From Nocardioides rubriscoriae (GTDB lineage Bacteria > Actinomycetota > Actinomycetes > Propionibacteriales > Nocardioidaceae), in assembly GCF_008087085.1 (NCBI RefSeq), contig NZ_VIYJ01000002.1:310001-374000 (forward strand): 64,000 bases of DNA, given 5' to 3'. Positions 1 through 7,531 of this stretch are shown here, in pieces. The notes below the pieces were generated by a model. It saw only the letters and a list, made by a program, of their open reading frames with translations. It was not told where the DNA came from and did not search any database. The position numbers were made by a program, and so were the translations under genes. The number at the start of each line of letters is the position of its first letter. Within the stretch, counting starts at the first letter, position 1.

Positions 1-10
1 GATCGCCTGC

Positions 11-982
11 GTGACCACCGTCGACGTCGACCTGCTCATCATCGGTGCCGGGCCCACGGGCCTCTACGCCGCCTACTACGCCGGGTTCCGTGGCCACCGC
101 ATCGCGGTGGTCGACTCGCTGCCCGAGCTGGGTGGCCAGGTCACCGCGATGTACCCCGAGAAGCAGATCTTCGACGTCGCGGGCTTCCCGGCGGTCAAGG
201 GTCGCGACCTCGTCGCCGGCCTGGTCGACCAGGCCAACACCGCGCAGCCCGAGTACCTCCTCGACCGCACGGCCACGACGTTGCAGAGCGACGACGACGG
301 CGTCACCGTCGGGCTCGACGACGGCACCCAGGTGCGGGCGGGCGCGGTCATCATCACCGCCGGCATCGGCAAGTTCTCCCCGCGGCCGCTGCCCGCCGGC
401 GACGGCTGGGTGGGGCGCGGCCTGGAGTTCTTCGTGCCCAGCTTCGCCCCGTACGCCGGCAAGGACGTCGTCATCGTCGGTGGCGGTGACAGCGCCTTCG
501 ACTGGGCGCTGCACCTGCAGCCGATCGCCCGGTCGGTCACGCTGGTCCACCGGCGCGACGCCTTCCGGGCCCACGAGCGGACCGTCCAGCAGGTCCAGGC
601 CATGCCGGTCGACATCATCACCAAGGCGCAGGTCACCGCCCTGCGCGGCGAGACCGTGGTCGAGGCGGTCGACATCGAGGTGGACGGCGTCGTCACGACC
701 CGCCCCTGCCAGGCCGTGGTCGCCGCGCTCGGCTTCGTCGCCGACCTCGGCCCCATGCAGCAGTGGGGGCTCGAGGTGCACAAGCGCCACATCTGCGTGA
801 GCCCGTCGATGCAGACCAACCTGCCGCGCGTCTTCGCTGCCGGCGACATCACCGAGTACGACGGCAAGGTGCGCCTGATCGCCGTCGGGTTCGGCGAGGC
901 CGCCACCGCCGTCAACAACGCCACCGTCGCGATCGACCCGAGCGCGAAGGTGTTCCCGGGTCACTCGTCCGAAGGTTCGTGA
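11..982 (+). CDS. Ferredoxin--NADP+ reductase, thioredoxin-reductase-like
   Basis: Flavoprotein predicted to move electrons from NADPH to a ferredoxin. The 323 residues start with an FAD Rossmann motif (GAGPTG, residues 12-17), carry the PEKQIFDVAGFP segment typical of TrxR-like FNRs, a second dinucleotide motif GGGDSAFDWAL near residue 157 for NADPH, and a C-terminal AAGDITEYDGK segment that contacts FAD in this family. The CxxC redox pair of true thioredoxin reductases is absent, which favours FNR. The start is GTG at the window edge, so its promoter is not visible. It ends 11 bases before a ferredoxin gene; a shared redox chain serving a steroid oxygenase is inferred from this arrangement. 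Confidence 0.85.
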   Translation: MTTVDVDLLIIGAGPTGLYAAYYAGFRGHRIAVVDSLPELGGQVTAMYPEKQIFDVAGFPAVKGRDLVAGLVDQANTAQPEYLLDRTATTLQSDDDGVTVGLDDGTQVRAGAVIITAGIGKFSPRPLPAGDGWVGRGLEFFVPSFAPYAGKDVVIVGGGDSAFDWALHLQPIARSVTLVHRRDAFRAHERTVQQVQAMPVDIITKAQVTALRGETVVEAVDIEVDGVVTTRPCQAVVAALGFVADLGPMQQWGLEVHKRHICVSPSMQTNLPRVFAAGDITEYDGKVRLIAVGFGEAATAVNNATVAIDPSAKVFPGHSSEGS

Positions 983-993
983 AAGGAACTGTC

Positions 994-1188
994 ATGAAGA
1001 TCAAGGTCGACTTCGACCTCTGCGAGTCCAACGCGCTGTGCGAGGCGATGGCCCCCGAGGTGTTCGAGCTGGACGACGACGACTACCTCGTGGTCAAGAC
1101 CGACGAGACGACGCCGGAGAACATCGACGACGTCAAGCGTGCCGTGGCTGCCTGCCCGCGCGCGGCGATCACCCTCGTGGAGGACTGA
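994..1188 (+). CDS. fdxD: 3Fe-4S type ferredoxin, FdxD-like
   Basis: Small 64-residue ferredoxin. Cysteines at positions 10, 16 and 54 (C-x5-C ... CP) fit a [3Fe-4S] cluster, as in ferredoxins that serve actinobacterial P450s; the usual fourth ligand position is not a cysteine. The acidic middle (DDDDY) is typical for docking partners. A GAAAGGA ribosome site precedes the ATG at 994. The gene lies between an FNR and an Hsd4A-type dehydrogenase; from memory the same fdxD-hsd4A pair occurs in Mycobacterium tuberculosis (Rv3503c-Rv3502c). Role inferred: electron carrier for a steroid side-chain oxidase such as CYP125, which is not in this window. Confidence 0.85.
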   Translation: MKIKVDFDLCESNALCEAMAPEVFELDDDDYLVVKTDETTPENIDDVKRAVAACPRAAITLVED

Positions 1189-2094
1189 GTGAGCAGCAGC
1201 GACACCGGCCTCGACGGACGCGTCGCGATCGTCACCGGCGCCGGTGCGGGGCTCGGTCGGGCCGAGGCCGTCGCGCTGGCCAGGGCCGGGGCGCGGGTCG
1301 TCCTCAACGACCTGCCCGGCGCGGCCGACGACGCCGCCGACGAGATCAAGGCGCTCGGTGCCGAGGTCGCCGTCGTCGAGGGCGACGTCTCCGACTCGTC
1401 GGTCTCCGAGGCCATGATGAAGGCGGCCGTCGACGGCTTCGGCTCGCTCGAGGTCGTCGTCAACAACGCCGGCATGACCCGCGACCGGATGCTGTTCAAC
1501 ATGAGCGACGACGAGTGGGACGCCGTGATCCGCGTGCACCTGCGCGGCCACTTCCTGCTCTCGCGCAACGCCGCGTCCTACTGGCGCGCGGCCTCCAAGG
1601 CCGCCGACGGGCCCGTCTACGCCCGCGTCGTCAACACCGCCTCCGAGGCGTTCCTCGGTGGTTCGCCCGGTCAGGCCAACTACGCCGCCGCCAAGGCCGG
1701 CATCACCGCGCTCACGCTGTCGACGGCCCGCGGCCTCGGCAGGGTCGGCGTCCGCGCCAACGCGATCTGCCCGCGCGCCCGTACCGCGATGACCGCGCAG
1801 GTCTTCGGTGAGGACACCTCCGGCCAGGAGGTCGACCCCTACTCGCCCGAGCACGTCGCCCCTCTCGTCGCCTACCTCGCCTCCCCGGCGGCCGACGCCA
1901 TCACCGGGCAGGTGTTCGTCGTCTACGGCGGCATGGTCGCCCTCGTCGCGGCCCCCGTCGTCGAGCAGCGCTTCGACAAGAGCGGTGCTCTGTGGACCGC
2001 TGACGACCTCTCCGACCAGCTGGGCGGCTACTTCGCCGACCGCGACCCCTCCATCGGCTTCGCCGCCGACTCCATCATGAAGCTCGAGGTGTGA
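1189..2094 (+). CDS. hsd4A: Hsd4A-type short-chain dehydrogenase (steroid side-chain beta-oxidation)
   Basis: SDR of 301 residues with the NAD motif TGAGAGLG, NNAG, and the catalytic set Ser152, Tyr165, Lys169 (NYAAAKAG). The stretch NNAGMTRDRMLFNMSDDEWD and the C-terminal extension after about residue 240 are what I recall of Hsd4A (Rv3502c), described as a beta-hydroxyacyl-CoA dehydrogenase and 17-beta-hydroxysteroid dehydrogenase of cholesterol degradation. GTG start follows the ferredoxin stop with no gap, implying translational coupling. A general 3-oxoacyl reductase is the alternative, but the fdxD neighbour argues for the steroid role. Confidence 0.85.
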   Translation: MSSSDTGLDGRVAIVTGAGAGLGRAEAVALARAGARVVLNDLPGAADDAADEIKALGAEVAVVEGDVSDSSVSEAMMKAAVDGFGSLEVVVNNAGMTRDRMLFNMSDDEWDAVIRVHLRGHFLLSRNAASYWRAASKAADGPVYARVVNTASEAFLGGSPGQANYAAAKAGITALTLSTARGLGRVGVRANAICPRARTAMTAQVFGEDTSGQEVDPYSPEHVAPLVAYLASPAADAITGQVFVVYGGMVALVAAPVVEQRFDKSGALWTADDLSDQLGGYFADRDPSIGFAADSIMKLEV

Positions 2095-2095
2095 C

Positions 2096-2854
2096 GTGAC
2101 CGGTCGTCTAGCCGGCAAGGTCGCCATCGTCACCGGCGGCGCGATGGGCCAGGGGGCCGGCATCTGCCGTGCCTACGTCGCCGAGGGTGCACGCACGGTG
2201 ATCGCCGACGTCGCCAAGGACGAGGGTCAGGCCCTCGCCGACGAGCTCGGCGAGCTCGCCCACTTCGCCCACCACGACGTCTCCGACCAGGCCTCGTGGA
2301 CCGCCCTGGTCGCCGACGCCAACGAGCGGTTCGGCCCGGTCTCCATTCTGGCCAACAACGCCGGCATCCTGCGCTTCGGCTCGATCGCCGACATGCCGCT
2401 GGCCGAGGTCGAGCTGCTGTTCCGCGTCAACCAGCTCGGTTGCTGGCTCGGCATGCAGTCGGTGGTCGCGACGATGAAGGCCAACGGCGGGGGAGCGATC
2501 ATCAACTCCTCGTCGACCGAGGGGCTGGCCGGCATGGCCAACACCGCGGCGTACGGCGCGACCAAGTTCGCGATCCGCGGCATGACCAAGGCCGCCGCCC
2601 ACGAGCTGGGCCGCTACAACATCCGCACCAACACCGTGCACCCCGGCATGATCGACACCCCGATGACCCGGGTCCACGGTGGTGACGTGGCGATGGAGTA
2701 CGGCGCCTCCAAGGTGCCGCTGCGCCGCGTCGGCACTCCCGACGACGTCGCCCCGCTCTACGTCTTCCTCGGCAGCGACGAGGCCACCTACATCAACGGC
2801 GCCGAGATCGCGATCGACGGCGGCGTCACCGCGACCCACGGCTTCGGCGGCTAG
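2096..2854 (+). CDS. Short-chain dehydrogenase, 3-alpha/20-beta-hydroxysteroid dehydrogenase type
   Basis: Classical SDR of 252 residues: TGGAMGQGAG cofactor loop, NNAG at about residue 90, serine in SSSTEG, Tyr153 and Lys157 (YGATK), and a C-terminal DGGVTATHGFG. The overall pattern (GRLAGKVAIVTGGA ... EGLAGMAN) resembles mycobacterial FabG3 (Rv2002), a 3-alpha/20-beta-hydroxysteroid dehydrogenase. GTG start one base after the hsd4A stop, so it is in the same transcription unit. Substrate cannot be read from the sequence; reversible reduction of a steroid keto group is an inference from similarity and neighbours. Confidence 0.75.
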   Translation: MTGRLAGKVAIVTGGAMGQGAGICRAYVAEGARTVIADVAKDEGQALADELGELAHFAHHDVSDQASWTALVADANERFGPVSILANNAGILRFGSIADMPLAEVELLFRVNQLGCWLGMQSVVATMKANGGGAIINSSSTEGLAGMANTAAYGATKFAIRGMTKAAAHELGRYNIRTNTVHPGMIDTPMTRVHGGDVAMEYGASKVPLRRVGTPDDVAPLYVFLGSDEATYINGAEIAIDGGVTATHGFGG

Positions 2855-2872
2855 GTCGCTAGGTTCTCCAAC

Positions 2873-3367
2873 GTGGCCAACCAGCGTGCGCAGATCGTCA
2901 TGTCCGACCCCGAGGTCGACACCTTCTTGACCCAGCAGCGGTCCTCGACCGTCGCCACCGTCGGCAAGGGCGGCCAGGTCAACCTCGTCGCCATGTGGTA
3001 CGCGTGGCGCGACGGCCACGTCTGGATCGAGACCAAGGCCAAGTCGCAGAAGGTGGTCAACCTGCGCCGCGACCCGCGGATGAGCTTCCTCGTCGAGGCC
3101 GGCGAGACCTACGACCAGCTGCGCGGCGTCGCGATCGAGGGCACCGGCGTGGTCGTCGAGGACCCCGACGTCGTCTGGGACGTGTGCGTGGAGATCTTCG
3201 AGCGCTACAACGCGCCGTACACCGAGGAGCTCAAGCCGATCGTCGAGCTGATGGCCAAGAACCGCGTCGTCGTCCGCCTCGACGCCGACCGGGTGCGCAG
3301 CTGGGACCACCGCAAGCTCGGCCTGCCCCCCATCGAGCTGGGCGGCACCACGGCCGAGTTCCTCTAG
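2873..3367 (+). CDS. PPOX-class split-barrel flavin/F420 oxidoreductase family protein
   Basis: Protein of 164 residues with the pyridoxamine-phosphate-oxidase fold signature: TVATVGKGGQVNLVAMWYAW, then a KSQKVVNLRRDPRMSFLVE segment in which the basic residues contact FMN or F420 phosphate. It belongs to the actinobacterial group usually called F420-dependent PPOX proteins. GTG start 18 bases after the SDR stop suggests it closes the FNR-fdxD-hsd4A operon. Whether the cofactor is F420, FMN or heme is not decidable here; an F420 synthesis gene (fbiD) occurs further along the window. Confidence 0.7.
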   Translation: MANQRAQIVMSDPEVDTFLTQQRSSTVATVGKGGQVNLVAMWYAWRDGHVWIETKAKSQKVVNLRRDPRMSFLVEAGETYDQLRGVAIEGTGVVVEDPDVVWDVCVEIFERYNAPYTEELKPIVELMAKNRVVVRLDADRVRSWDHRKLGLPPIELGGTTAEFL

Positions 3368-3371
3368 CCGC

Positions 3372-3405
3372 CCACGGTGGTCGAGGAGGACGTCACGCGC
3401 GTCCC
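3372..3405. repeat. Dispersed repeat copy, CCACGGTGGTCGAGGAGG type
   Basis: The segment starts with CCACGGTGGTCGAGGAGG and continues with a short inverted ACGTCACGCGCGTCC tail. The same 18-base head occurs at 24691 and, inverted, at 24806 and 26320, next to the HNH gene. It directly abuts the 26-base palindrome at 3407. I take it as one copy of a dispersed non-coding repeat family. Confidence 0.6.
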
Positions 3406-3406
3406 A

Positions 3407-3483
3407 GGATTCACCGGCCGGCCGGTGAATCCCTGACCGGGACGACAAGATTTCAGCGTTCAGGTGGGGGTTTCAGCGTCCCG
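3407..3483. repeat. Composite palindromic repeat, downstream side of the nuclease-like gene
   Basis: A perfect 26-base palindrome occupies 3407-3432 (arm GGATTCACCGGCC). It is followed by a second inverted pair, CGGGACG at 3438-3444 and CGTCCCG at 3477-3483. TTTCAGCG occurs twice between the arms. The same two-part design recurs at 4590-4664 on the other side of the gene, with the order of the parts reversed, so the gene is bracketed by inverted copies. Confidence 0.75.
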
Positions 3484-3498
3484 CTGCTGGCTCGACGA

Positions 3499-4440
3499 CT
3501 ATGCGGCGTCCGCTCGAAACAAGAAGTCCCTGATCGTGTCCCCGGTCTCCACCGGTCGCTCCATCTCGGACCAGATCACCCGGATCGGCTGCCAGCTGGT
3601 CAGTCGCCGGACGAGTTCCTCACGCCTCTTCTCGCGCAGGATGCACTGCTCGATCGTCTCGCCCGGACGTCGTAGCTTGAGGTACTTGGTGAATCCATCG
3701 AACTCGATCCATCGCCTGAACTGCGGCCAGGCGCCGTCGAGGCGCGCCGCGAGCCTCCCGTTGGGGTGGAACACCTCGTACTGGGGCTCGAACATCGGGA
3801 TGCCTCGATCGCGGCACAGCAGGTGACCGCGGGTCTCGAGCGGCGACTCCGCGAGGCCGTTGCTCAGCCTCAGCTTGTAGCGCAGCCCCGCCACGTCGTG
3901 CCACCGGGCCATGCGCTCGATTCCGTGCTCCAGCTGCTCGCGGCTTGCTTGACCACTCGACTGTGCCCAGTCGAGCACCGCCACCGCCGGGTCGCGGCCG
4001 GCGAGTGCAGCCGTGTCGAGGACGGTGCGGGCAGGCGCGGTGATCCAGGAGCCGTCCTTCCTGGTCAGGTCGTCGACGAGCGTGAGGCCACGGTGGTGGA
4101 CGATGGACGACTGGGTGCGCTCGCCGATGCCGTTCAGGTTGGTCAGGTGCACCTTCGAGCAGTCGATGCCCCAGTCGGGTCCGCCGAGCTCGAGCAGTGC
4201 CGAAATGTGCGAGCGCGCTACGTCGTCACCGTACAACCGCTGAACCACGTGTGACTTCAGACGATGTCGCTCCGCACGGTCTGCCTCTTCCCAGACGTGG
4301 AACCGGCAATAACCACCGTGGTGGATCCGGAGGATGAGCTTGTCCCTGCCGGCCCGCGTGATGAGGCTGTCGTCGAAGCCGGCCGCGATGACGTCTCGGC
4401 GGAGCAGGGTGCCCCTGGGGTCGATGAAGTGTTCGATCAT
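3499..4440 (-). CDS. Orphan AbiEi-like winged-helix plus DUF559/Vsr-like nuclease-fold protein
   Basis: Protein of 313 residues, not assigned to a pathway. The N-terminal ~70 residues (DPRGTLLRRDVIAAGFD ... RIHHGGYCRF) look like the winged-helix domain seen in AbiEi-type proteins. The C-terminal ~110 residues carry SPLE, RLDGAW, WIEFDG and a REKRREELVRR helix, the arrangement of an E...D...ExD...K/R restriction-endonuclease-like core. The ATG at 4440 is chosen because the domain begins there; an upstream in-frame extension would run through the palindromes. It stands alone and is flanked by inverted copies of the same composite repeat, as expected for a mobile or repeat-associated gene. Function unknown. 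Confidence 0.6.
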   Translation of the reverse strand: MIEHFIDPRGTLLRRDVIAAGFDDSLITRAGRDKLILRIHHGGYCRFHVWEEADRAERHRLKSHVVQRLYGDDVARSHISALLELGGPDWGIDCSKVHLTNLNGIGERTQSSIVHHRGLTLVDDLTRKDGSWITAPARTVLDTAALAGRDPAVAVLDWAQSSGQASREQLEHGIERMARWHDVAGLRYKLRLSNGLAESPLETRGHLLCRDRGIPMFEPQYEVFHPNGRLAARLDGAWPQFRRWIEFDGFTKYLKLRRPGETIEQCILREKRREELVRRLTSWQPIRVIWSEMERPVETGDTIRDFLFRADAA

Positions 4441-4587
4441 GCCGTGGAGGGTGCGTGGTCGTAGGGCGTGTCGGCCAGCCGCGCTTCTGCGCCTGTGGAC
4501 GGAAGCGTGAATCGTCCGTCGGTTCGGTGCAAACACCTCGCTGTACTCAGCCAGGCGTGGCGACCCGACCCTCGCGGATACTGGCCG

Positions 4588-4664
4588 ACCGGGACGACGA
4601 AAGCCGCACAGGGACGACGAAGTTCCAGCGTCCCGGTGAGGCATTCACCGGCCGGCCGGTGAAT
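4588..4664. repeat. Composite palindromic repeat, upstream side of the nuclease-like gene
   Basis: ACCGGGACG (4588-4596) pairs with CGTCCCGGT (4629-4637), a 9-base inverted pair. GGGACGACGA occurs twice inside. It is followed by a perfect 22-base palindrome at 4643-4664 with arm ATTCACCGGCC, identical to the core of the palindrome at 3409-3430. The two elements frame the nuclease-like gene in inverted orientation and lie in its presumed promoter region. Confidence 0.75.
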
Positions 4665-4691
4665 ACTGAGGCGCGTGCGACTGACGAGCGG

Positions 4692-5297
4692 TCAGTCGCG
4701 CAGCAGCAACCCGACGGCGGTCTCCATGTGCGCGCCGGTCTCGGCGGCGGTGGAGCGGCCGGTGACCCAGGCGACCAGGGCGGAGAGCCACACGTCGCCG
4801 ATGACGCGGGCGATGGCGACGTCCTGGTCGGTGGGCTCGTGGTCGTCGTCGGGGTGCATCGCCCGGGTGAGCATCGAGGTGAGCAGCATGCCGACGGTGT
4901 GGATCTCGGTGGCGACCGAGGCGTCGGCGAACATGAAGGCCCGGGTCAGGGCCTCGGTGAGCTTGGGGTCGCCCTGCAGGCCGCGGGTGGTGCGCTTCAT
5001 GACGAAGATGACGCGCTCGGCGGCGGTGTCGCCGGGGATCTCCATCTTGCGGAAGAGCGCCTCGTTGCGCTCGAACTCGCGGGCCAGCGCCGAGACGAGC
5101 AGGTGGATCTTGGAGGGGAAGTAGCGGTAGAGCGTGCCGAGGGCCACCTCGGCCGAGTCGGCGACCGCGCGCATCTGCACGGCGTCGAAACCGCCGTCGC
5201 GGGCCAGGTCGTAGGTCGCGTCGAGGATGCGTTTACGGCGCTCGCGCTGAGCCGCGGAGCCGAGGTCGTCCGCGGTCAGGGAGTTGGTCGTGCTCAT
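4692..5297 (-). CDS. kstR: TetR-family repressor of steroid catabolism, KstR
   Basis: Regulator of 201 residues. The TetR DNA-binding domain (GSAAQRERRKRILDATYDLA ... LGTLYRYFPSKIHLLVSALAREF) matches what I recall of mycobacterial KstR almost position for position, including QMRAVADSAEVALGTLYRYF. The ligand domain follows to residue 201; KstR is known to be released by 3-oxo-4-cholestenoyl-CoA. Start chosen at ATG 5297, preceded by GGGGG five bases upstream; an ATG at 5309 is possible. It is divergent from the GT4 gene across a KstR-type operator at 5424, suggesting autorepression. Six such operators in the window support the assignment. Confidence 0.93.
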   Translation of the reverse strand: MSTTNSLTADDLGSAAQRERRKRILDATYDLARDGGFDAVQMRAVADSAEVALGTLYRYFPSKIHLLVSALAREFERNEALFRKMEIPGDTAAERVIFVMKRTTRGLQGDPKLTEALTRAFMFADASVATEIHTVGMLLTSMLTRAMHPDDDHEPTDQDVAIARVIGDVWLSALVAWVTGRSTAAETGAHMETAVGLLLRD

Positions 5298-5423
5298 CGG
5301 GACCCCCATGGTCATCAGGGTCGCCCACGGCACTCGCGCATCATCGTTGAACCGTGAATGCGCCGGGGACGGCTGCTCGTTGTCTGATCTTCCCCACTAG
5401 GCTATCGCTCGGTGGGCCATAAT

Positions 5424-5437
5424 AGGAACACGTTCTA
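5424..5437. promoter_or_regulatory. KstR operator between kstR and the GT4 gene
   Basis: AGGAACACGTTCTA fits TNNAACNNGTTNNA with one mismatch at the first base. On the minus strand a -10-like TATTAT lies at 5419-5424, touching the operator, which suits kstR autoregulation. The rightward genes begin at 5486. Confidence 0.8.
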
Positions 5438-5485
5438 CGTCGTGCGGCCCTGTGTCGTACCCAGCACCGGAGGGTCGAGCCGCAT

Positions 5486-6766
5486 ATGCGCATCGCCATG
5501 CTGTCCTACCGCAGCAAGCCACACTGTGGAGGGCAGGGGATCTACCTGCGTCACCTGAGCCGCGAGCTCACGGCCCTGGGCCACGAGGTCGAGGTGTTCT
5601 CGGGCCAGCCCTACCCCGTCCTCGACGAGGGGGTGGTGCTGACCAGGGTGCCCAGCCTCGACCTCTACCGCGAGCCCGACCCGTTCCGCGTGCCCAGGCT
5701 GCGCGAGTTCCGCGACCGCATCGACGTCGAGGAGTTCGCCACCATGTGCGTGGCCGGCTTCCCCGAGCCGCGGACCTTCTCCAAACGGATCAGCCGGATC
5801 CTCGCCGAGCGCGCGGGCGAGTTCGACATCGCCCACGACAACCAGGTGCTCGGCACCGGGATGCTCGACATCGAAGGCTACGGCCTGCCGCTGATCACCA
5901 CGATCCACCACCCGATCACCTACGACCGCCGCATCGACCTGGCCCAGACCCGCAACCCGTGGCGCCAGCTCACCCTGCGCCGCTGGTACGGCTTCGTGGC
6001 CATGCAGGGCAAGGTCGCGCGCCAGGCCCGCAAGATCCTCACGCCCTCGGAGACCTCCCGGCGCGACATCGCGAAGGACTTCGGCGTCGACCCGGCCCGG
6101 ATGCAGACCATCCTGCTCGGCGTCGACGACATGTTCGTGCCGCCCGACCCGGTGGCCGCGCCGCGGGTGCCCGGTCGGATCATGGCGATGGCCAGTGCCG
6201 ACGCGCCGATGAAGGGAATCGCGACCCTCCTCGAGGCCTTCGCCAAGATCCGCACCGAGCGCGACGCTGAGCTCGTCCTGGTCACCAAGCCGTCGCCCGG
6301 CGGTCGTACCGAGAAGCTCATCGAGCGGCTCGGCATCGGCCCCCACGTCCGGTTCGTCCACGGCATCAGCGACACCGAGCTCGTCGCGCTGATGGGGTCG
6401 GCCGAGCTCGCGTGCGTCCCGTCGCTGTACGAGGGCTTCTCGCTGCCCACGGCCGAGCTGATGGCCTGCGCCACCCCGCTGGTCGTCTCGCGCGCCGGGG
6501 CGATCCCCGAGGTGGTCGGCCCCGACGGCGAGTGCGCCGACCTGGTCACCGCCGGCGACGTCGAGGAGCTCAAGTCGGCGATCACCGCGCTGCTCGACGA
6601 CCCCGAGCGCCGGGCCCGGATGGGTGAGGCCGGACGTCGTCGCGTCCAGGAGCTCTTCAGCTGGCGCGCGGTGGCCGTCAAGGTGGCCGCGGCGTACGAA
6701 GAAGTGATCGCCGACTTCGCGCGCGAGCGCGGGGCCGCGACGAGCAAGACCACCGAGGAGGACTGA
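5486..6766 (+). CDS. GT4-family glycosyltransferase
   Basis: Retaining GT-B glycosyltransferase of 426 residues. The N-terminal acceptor domain starts MRIAMLSYRSKPHCGGQG with the glycine-rich loop of the family; the donor domain has SADAPMKGIATLLEAF and the EGFSLPTAE motif (E-x7-E) that binds the nucleotide sugar, followed by a LVVSRAGAIPEVVG stretch. No membrane segment is visible. GGAGGG lies about 11 bases before the ATG. First gene of a tight set (next gene 3 bases later) and directly downstream of a KstR operator. Acceptor and sugar are unknown; involvement in a steroid-related or polyprenyl/lipid glycoside is speculation. Confidence 0.85.
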   Translation: MRIAMLSYRSKPHCGGQGIYLRHLSRELTALGHEVEVFSGQPYPVLDEGVVLTRVPSLDLYREPDPFRVPRLREFRDRIDVEEFATMCVAGFPEPRTFSKRISRILAERAGEFDIAHDNQVLGTGMLDIEGYGLPLITTIHHPITYDRRIDLAQTRNPWRQLTLRRWYGFVAMQGKVARQARKILTPSETSRRDIAKDFGVDPARMQTILLGVDDMFVPPDPVAAPRVPGRIMAMASADAPMKGIATLLEAFAKIRTERDAELVLVTKPSPGGRTEKLIERLGIGPHVRFVHGISDTELVALMGSAELACVPSLYEGFSLPTAELMACATPLVVSRAGAIPEVVGPDGECADLVTAGDVEELKSAITALLDDPERRARMGEAGRRRVQELFSWRAVAVKVAAAYEEVIADFARERGAATSKTTEED

Positions 6767-6769
6767 ACC

Positions 6770-7531
6770 GTGCTGACCGTTGACTTCGACCGCCTGGGAC
6801 TGACCGCCGGCGACCGCGTGCTCGACATGGGCTGCGGCGCGGGGCGCCACGCCTTCGAGATGTACCGCCGCGGCGCCGACGTCGTCGCCTTCGACATGGA
6901 CGCCGACGAGCTGTCCGGGGTGCTCGAGCTGTTCGGCGCGATGAAGGAGGCCGGCGAGGTCCCCGAGGGTGCCGAGGCCGACATCAAGCAGGGCGACGCA
7001 CTCTCGCTGCCCTTCGCCGACGGCGAGTTCGACCGCGTCGTGGCCGCCGAGGTGCTCGAGCACATCCACGCCGACGTCGACGCGATCAAGGAGCTCGTCC
7101 GCGTGCTGCGCCCGGGCGGCACCCTGGCCGTCTCGGTGCCGCGGTGGCTGCCCGAGGTCATCAACTGGAAGCTCTCCGACGACTACCACAACGCCGAGGG
7201 CGGCCACATCCGCATCTACACCGACCACGAGCTGATCGACAAGGTCACCAAGGCGGGCCGCTTCAACGACGGCACCCCCGGCGACGCCATGGTCTTCGAG
7301 GGCAAGAGCTACGCCCACGGCCTGCACGCGCCGTACTGGTGGATCAAGTGCGCGGTCGGCGTCACCAACGACGACCACCCGGCCGCGCGGGCCTACCACA
7401 AGCTCCTGGTGTGGGAGATCATGAAGCAGCCCAAGGCCCTGCGGTACGCCGGCAAGGTGCTCGACCCGCTGATCGGCAAGTCGATGGTGCTCTACTTCCG
7501 CAAGCCCGACGTCACGGTCGCCGATGCCTGA
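6770..7531 (+). CDS. Class I SAM-dependent methyltransferase
   Basis: Methyltransferase of 253 residues. Motif I is VLDMGCGAGRHAFEM (about residues 17-31), the acidic D after FDMDAD ends beta-2, and LPFADGEFDRVVAAEVLEHI is motif IV/post-IV of Methyltransf_11 proteins. The C-terminal half (WIKCAVGV ... ALRYAGKVLDPLIGKSMVLYF) may form a substrate lid. GTG start 3 bases after the GT4 stop, and the last 8 bases overlap the next gene, so the three are translationally coupled. The acceptor (sugar, lipid or steroid) cannot be told from sequence. Confidence 0.85.
   Translation: MLTVDFDRLGLTAGDRVLDMGCGAGRHAFEMYRRGADVVAFDMDADELSGVLELFGAMKEAGEVPEGAEADIKQGDALSLPFADGEFDRVVAAEVLEHIHADVDAIKELVRVLRPGGTLAVSVPRWLPEVINWKLSDDYHNAEGGHIRIYTDHELIDKVTKAGRFNDGTPGDAMVFEGKSYAHGLHAPYWWIKCAVGVTNDDHPAARAYHKLLVWEIMKQPKALRYAGKVLDPLIGKSMVLYFRKPDVTVADA

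Noticed and set aside
5435..7399. Long minus-strand open frame over the GT4/methyltransferase genes
   Set aside because: Its composition is Val/Gly/Ala/Asp-rich without family motifs, while the plus-strand frames have complete glycosyltransferase and methyltransferase motifs. An antisense artefact of high GC.
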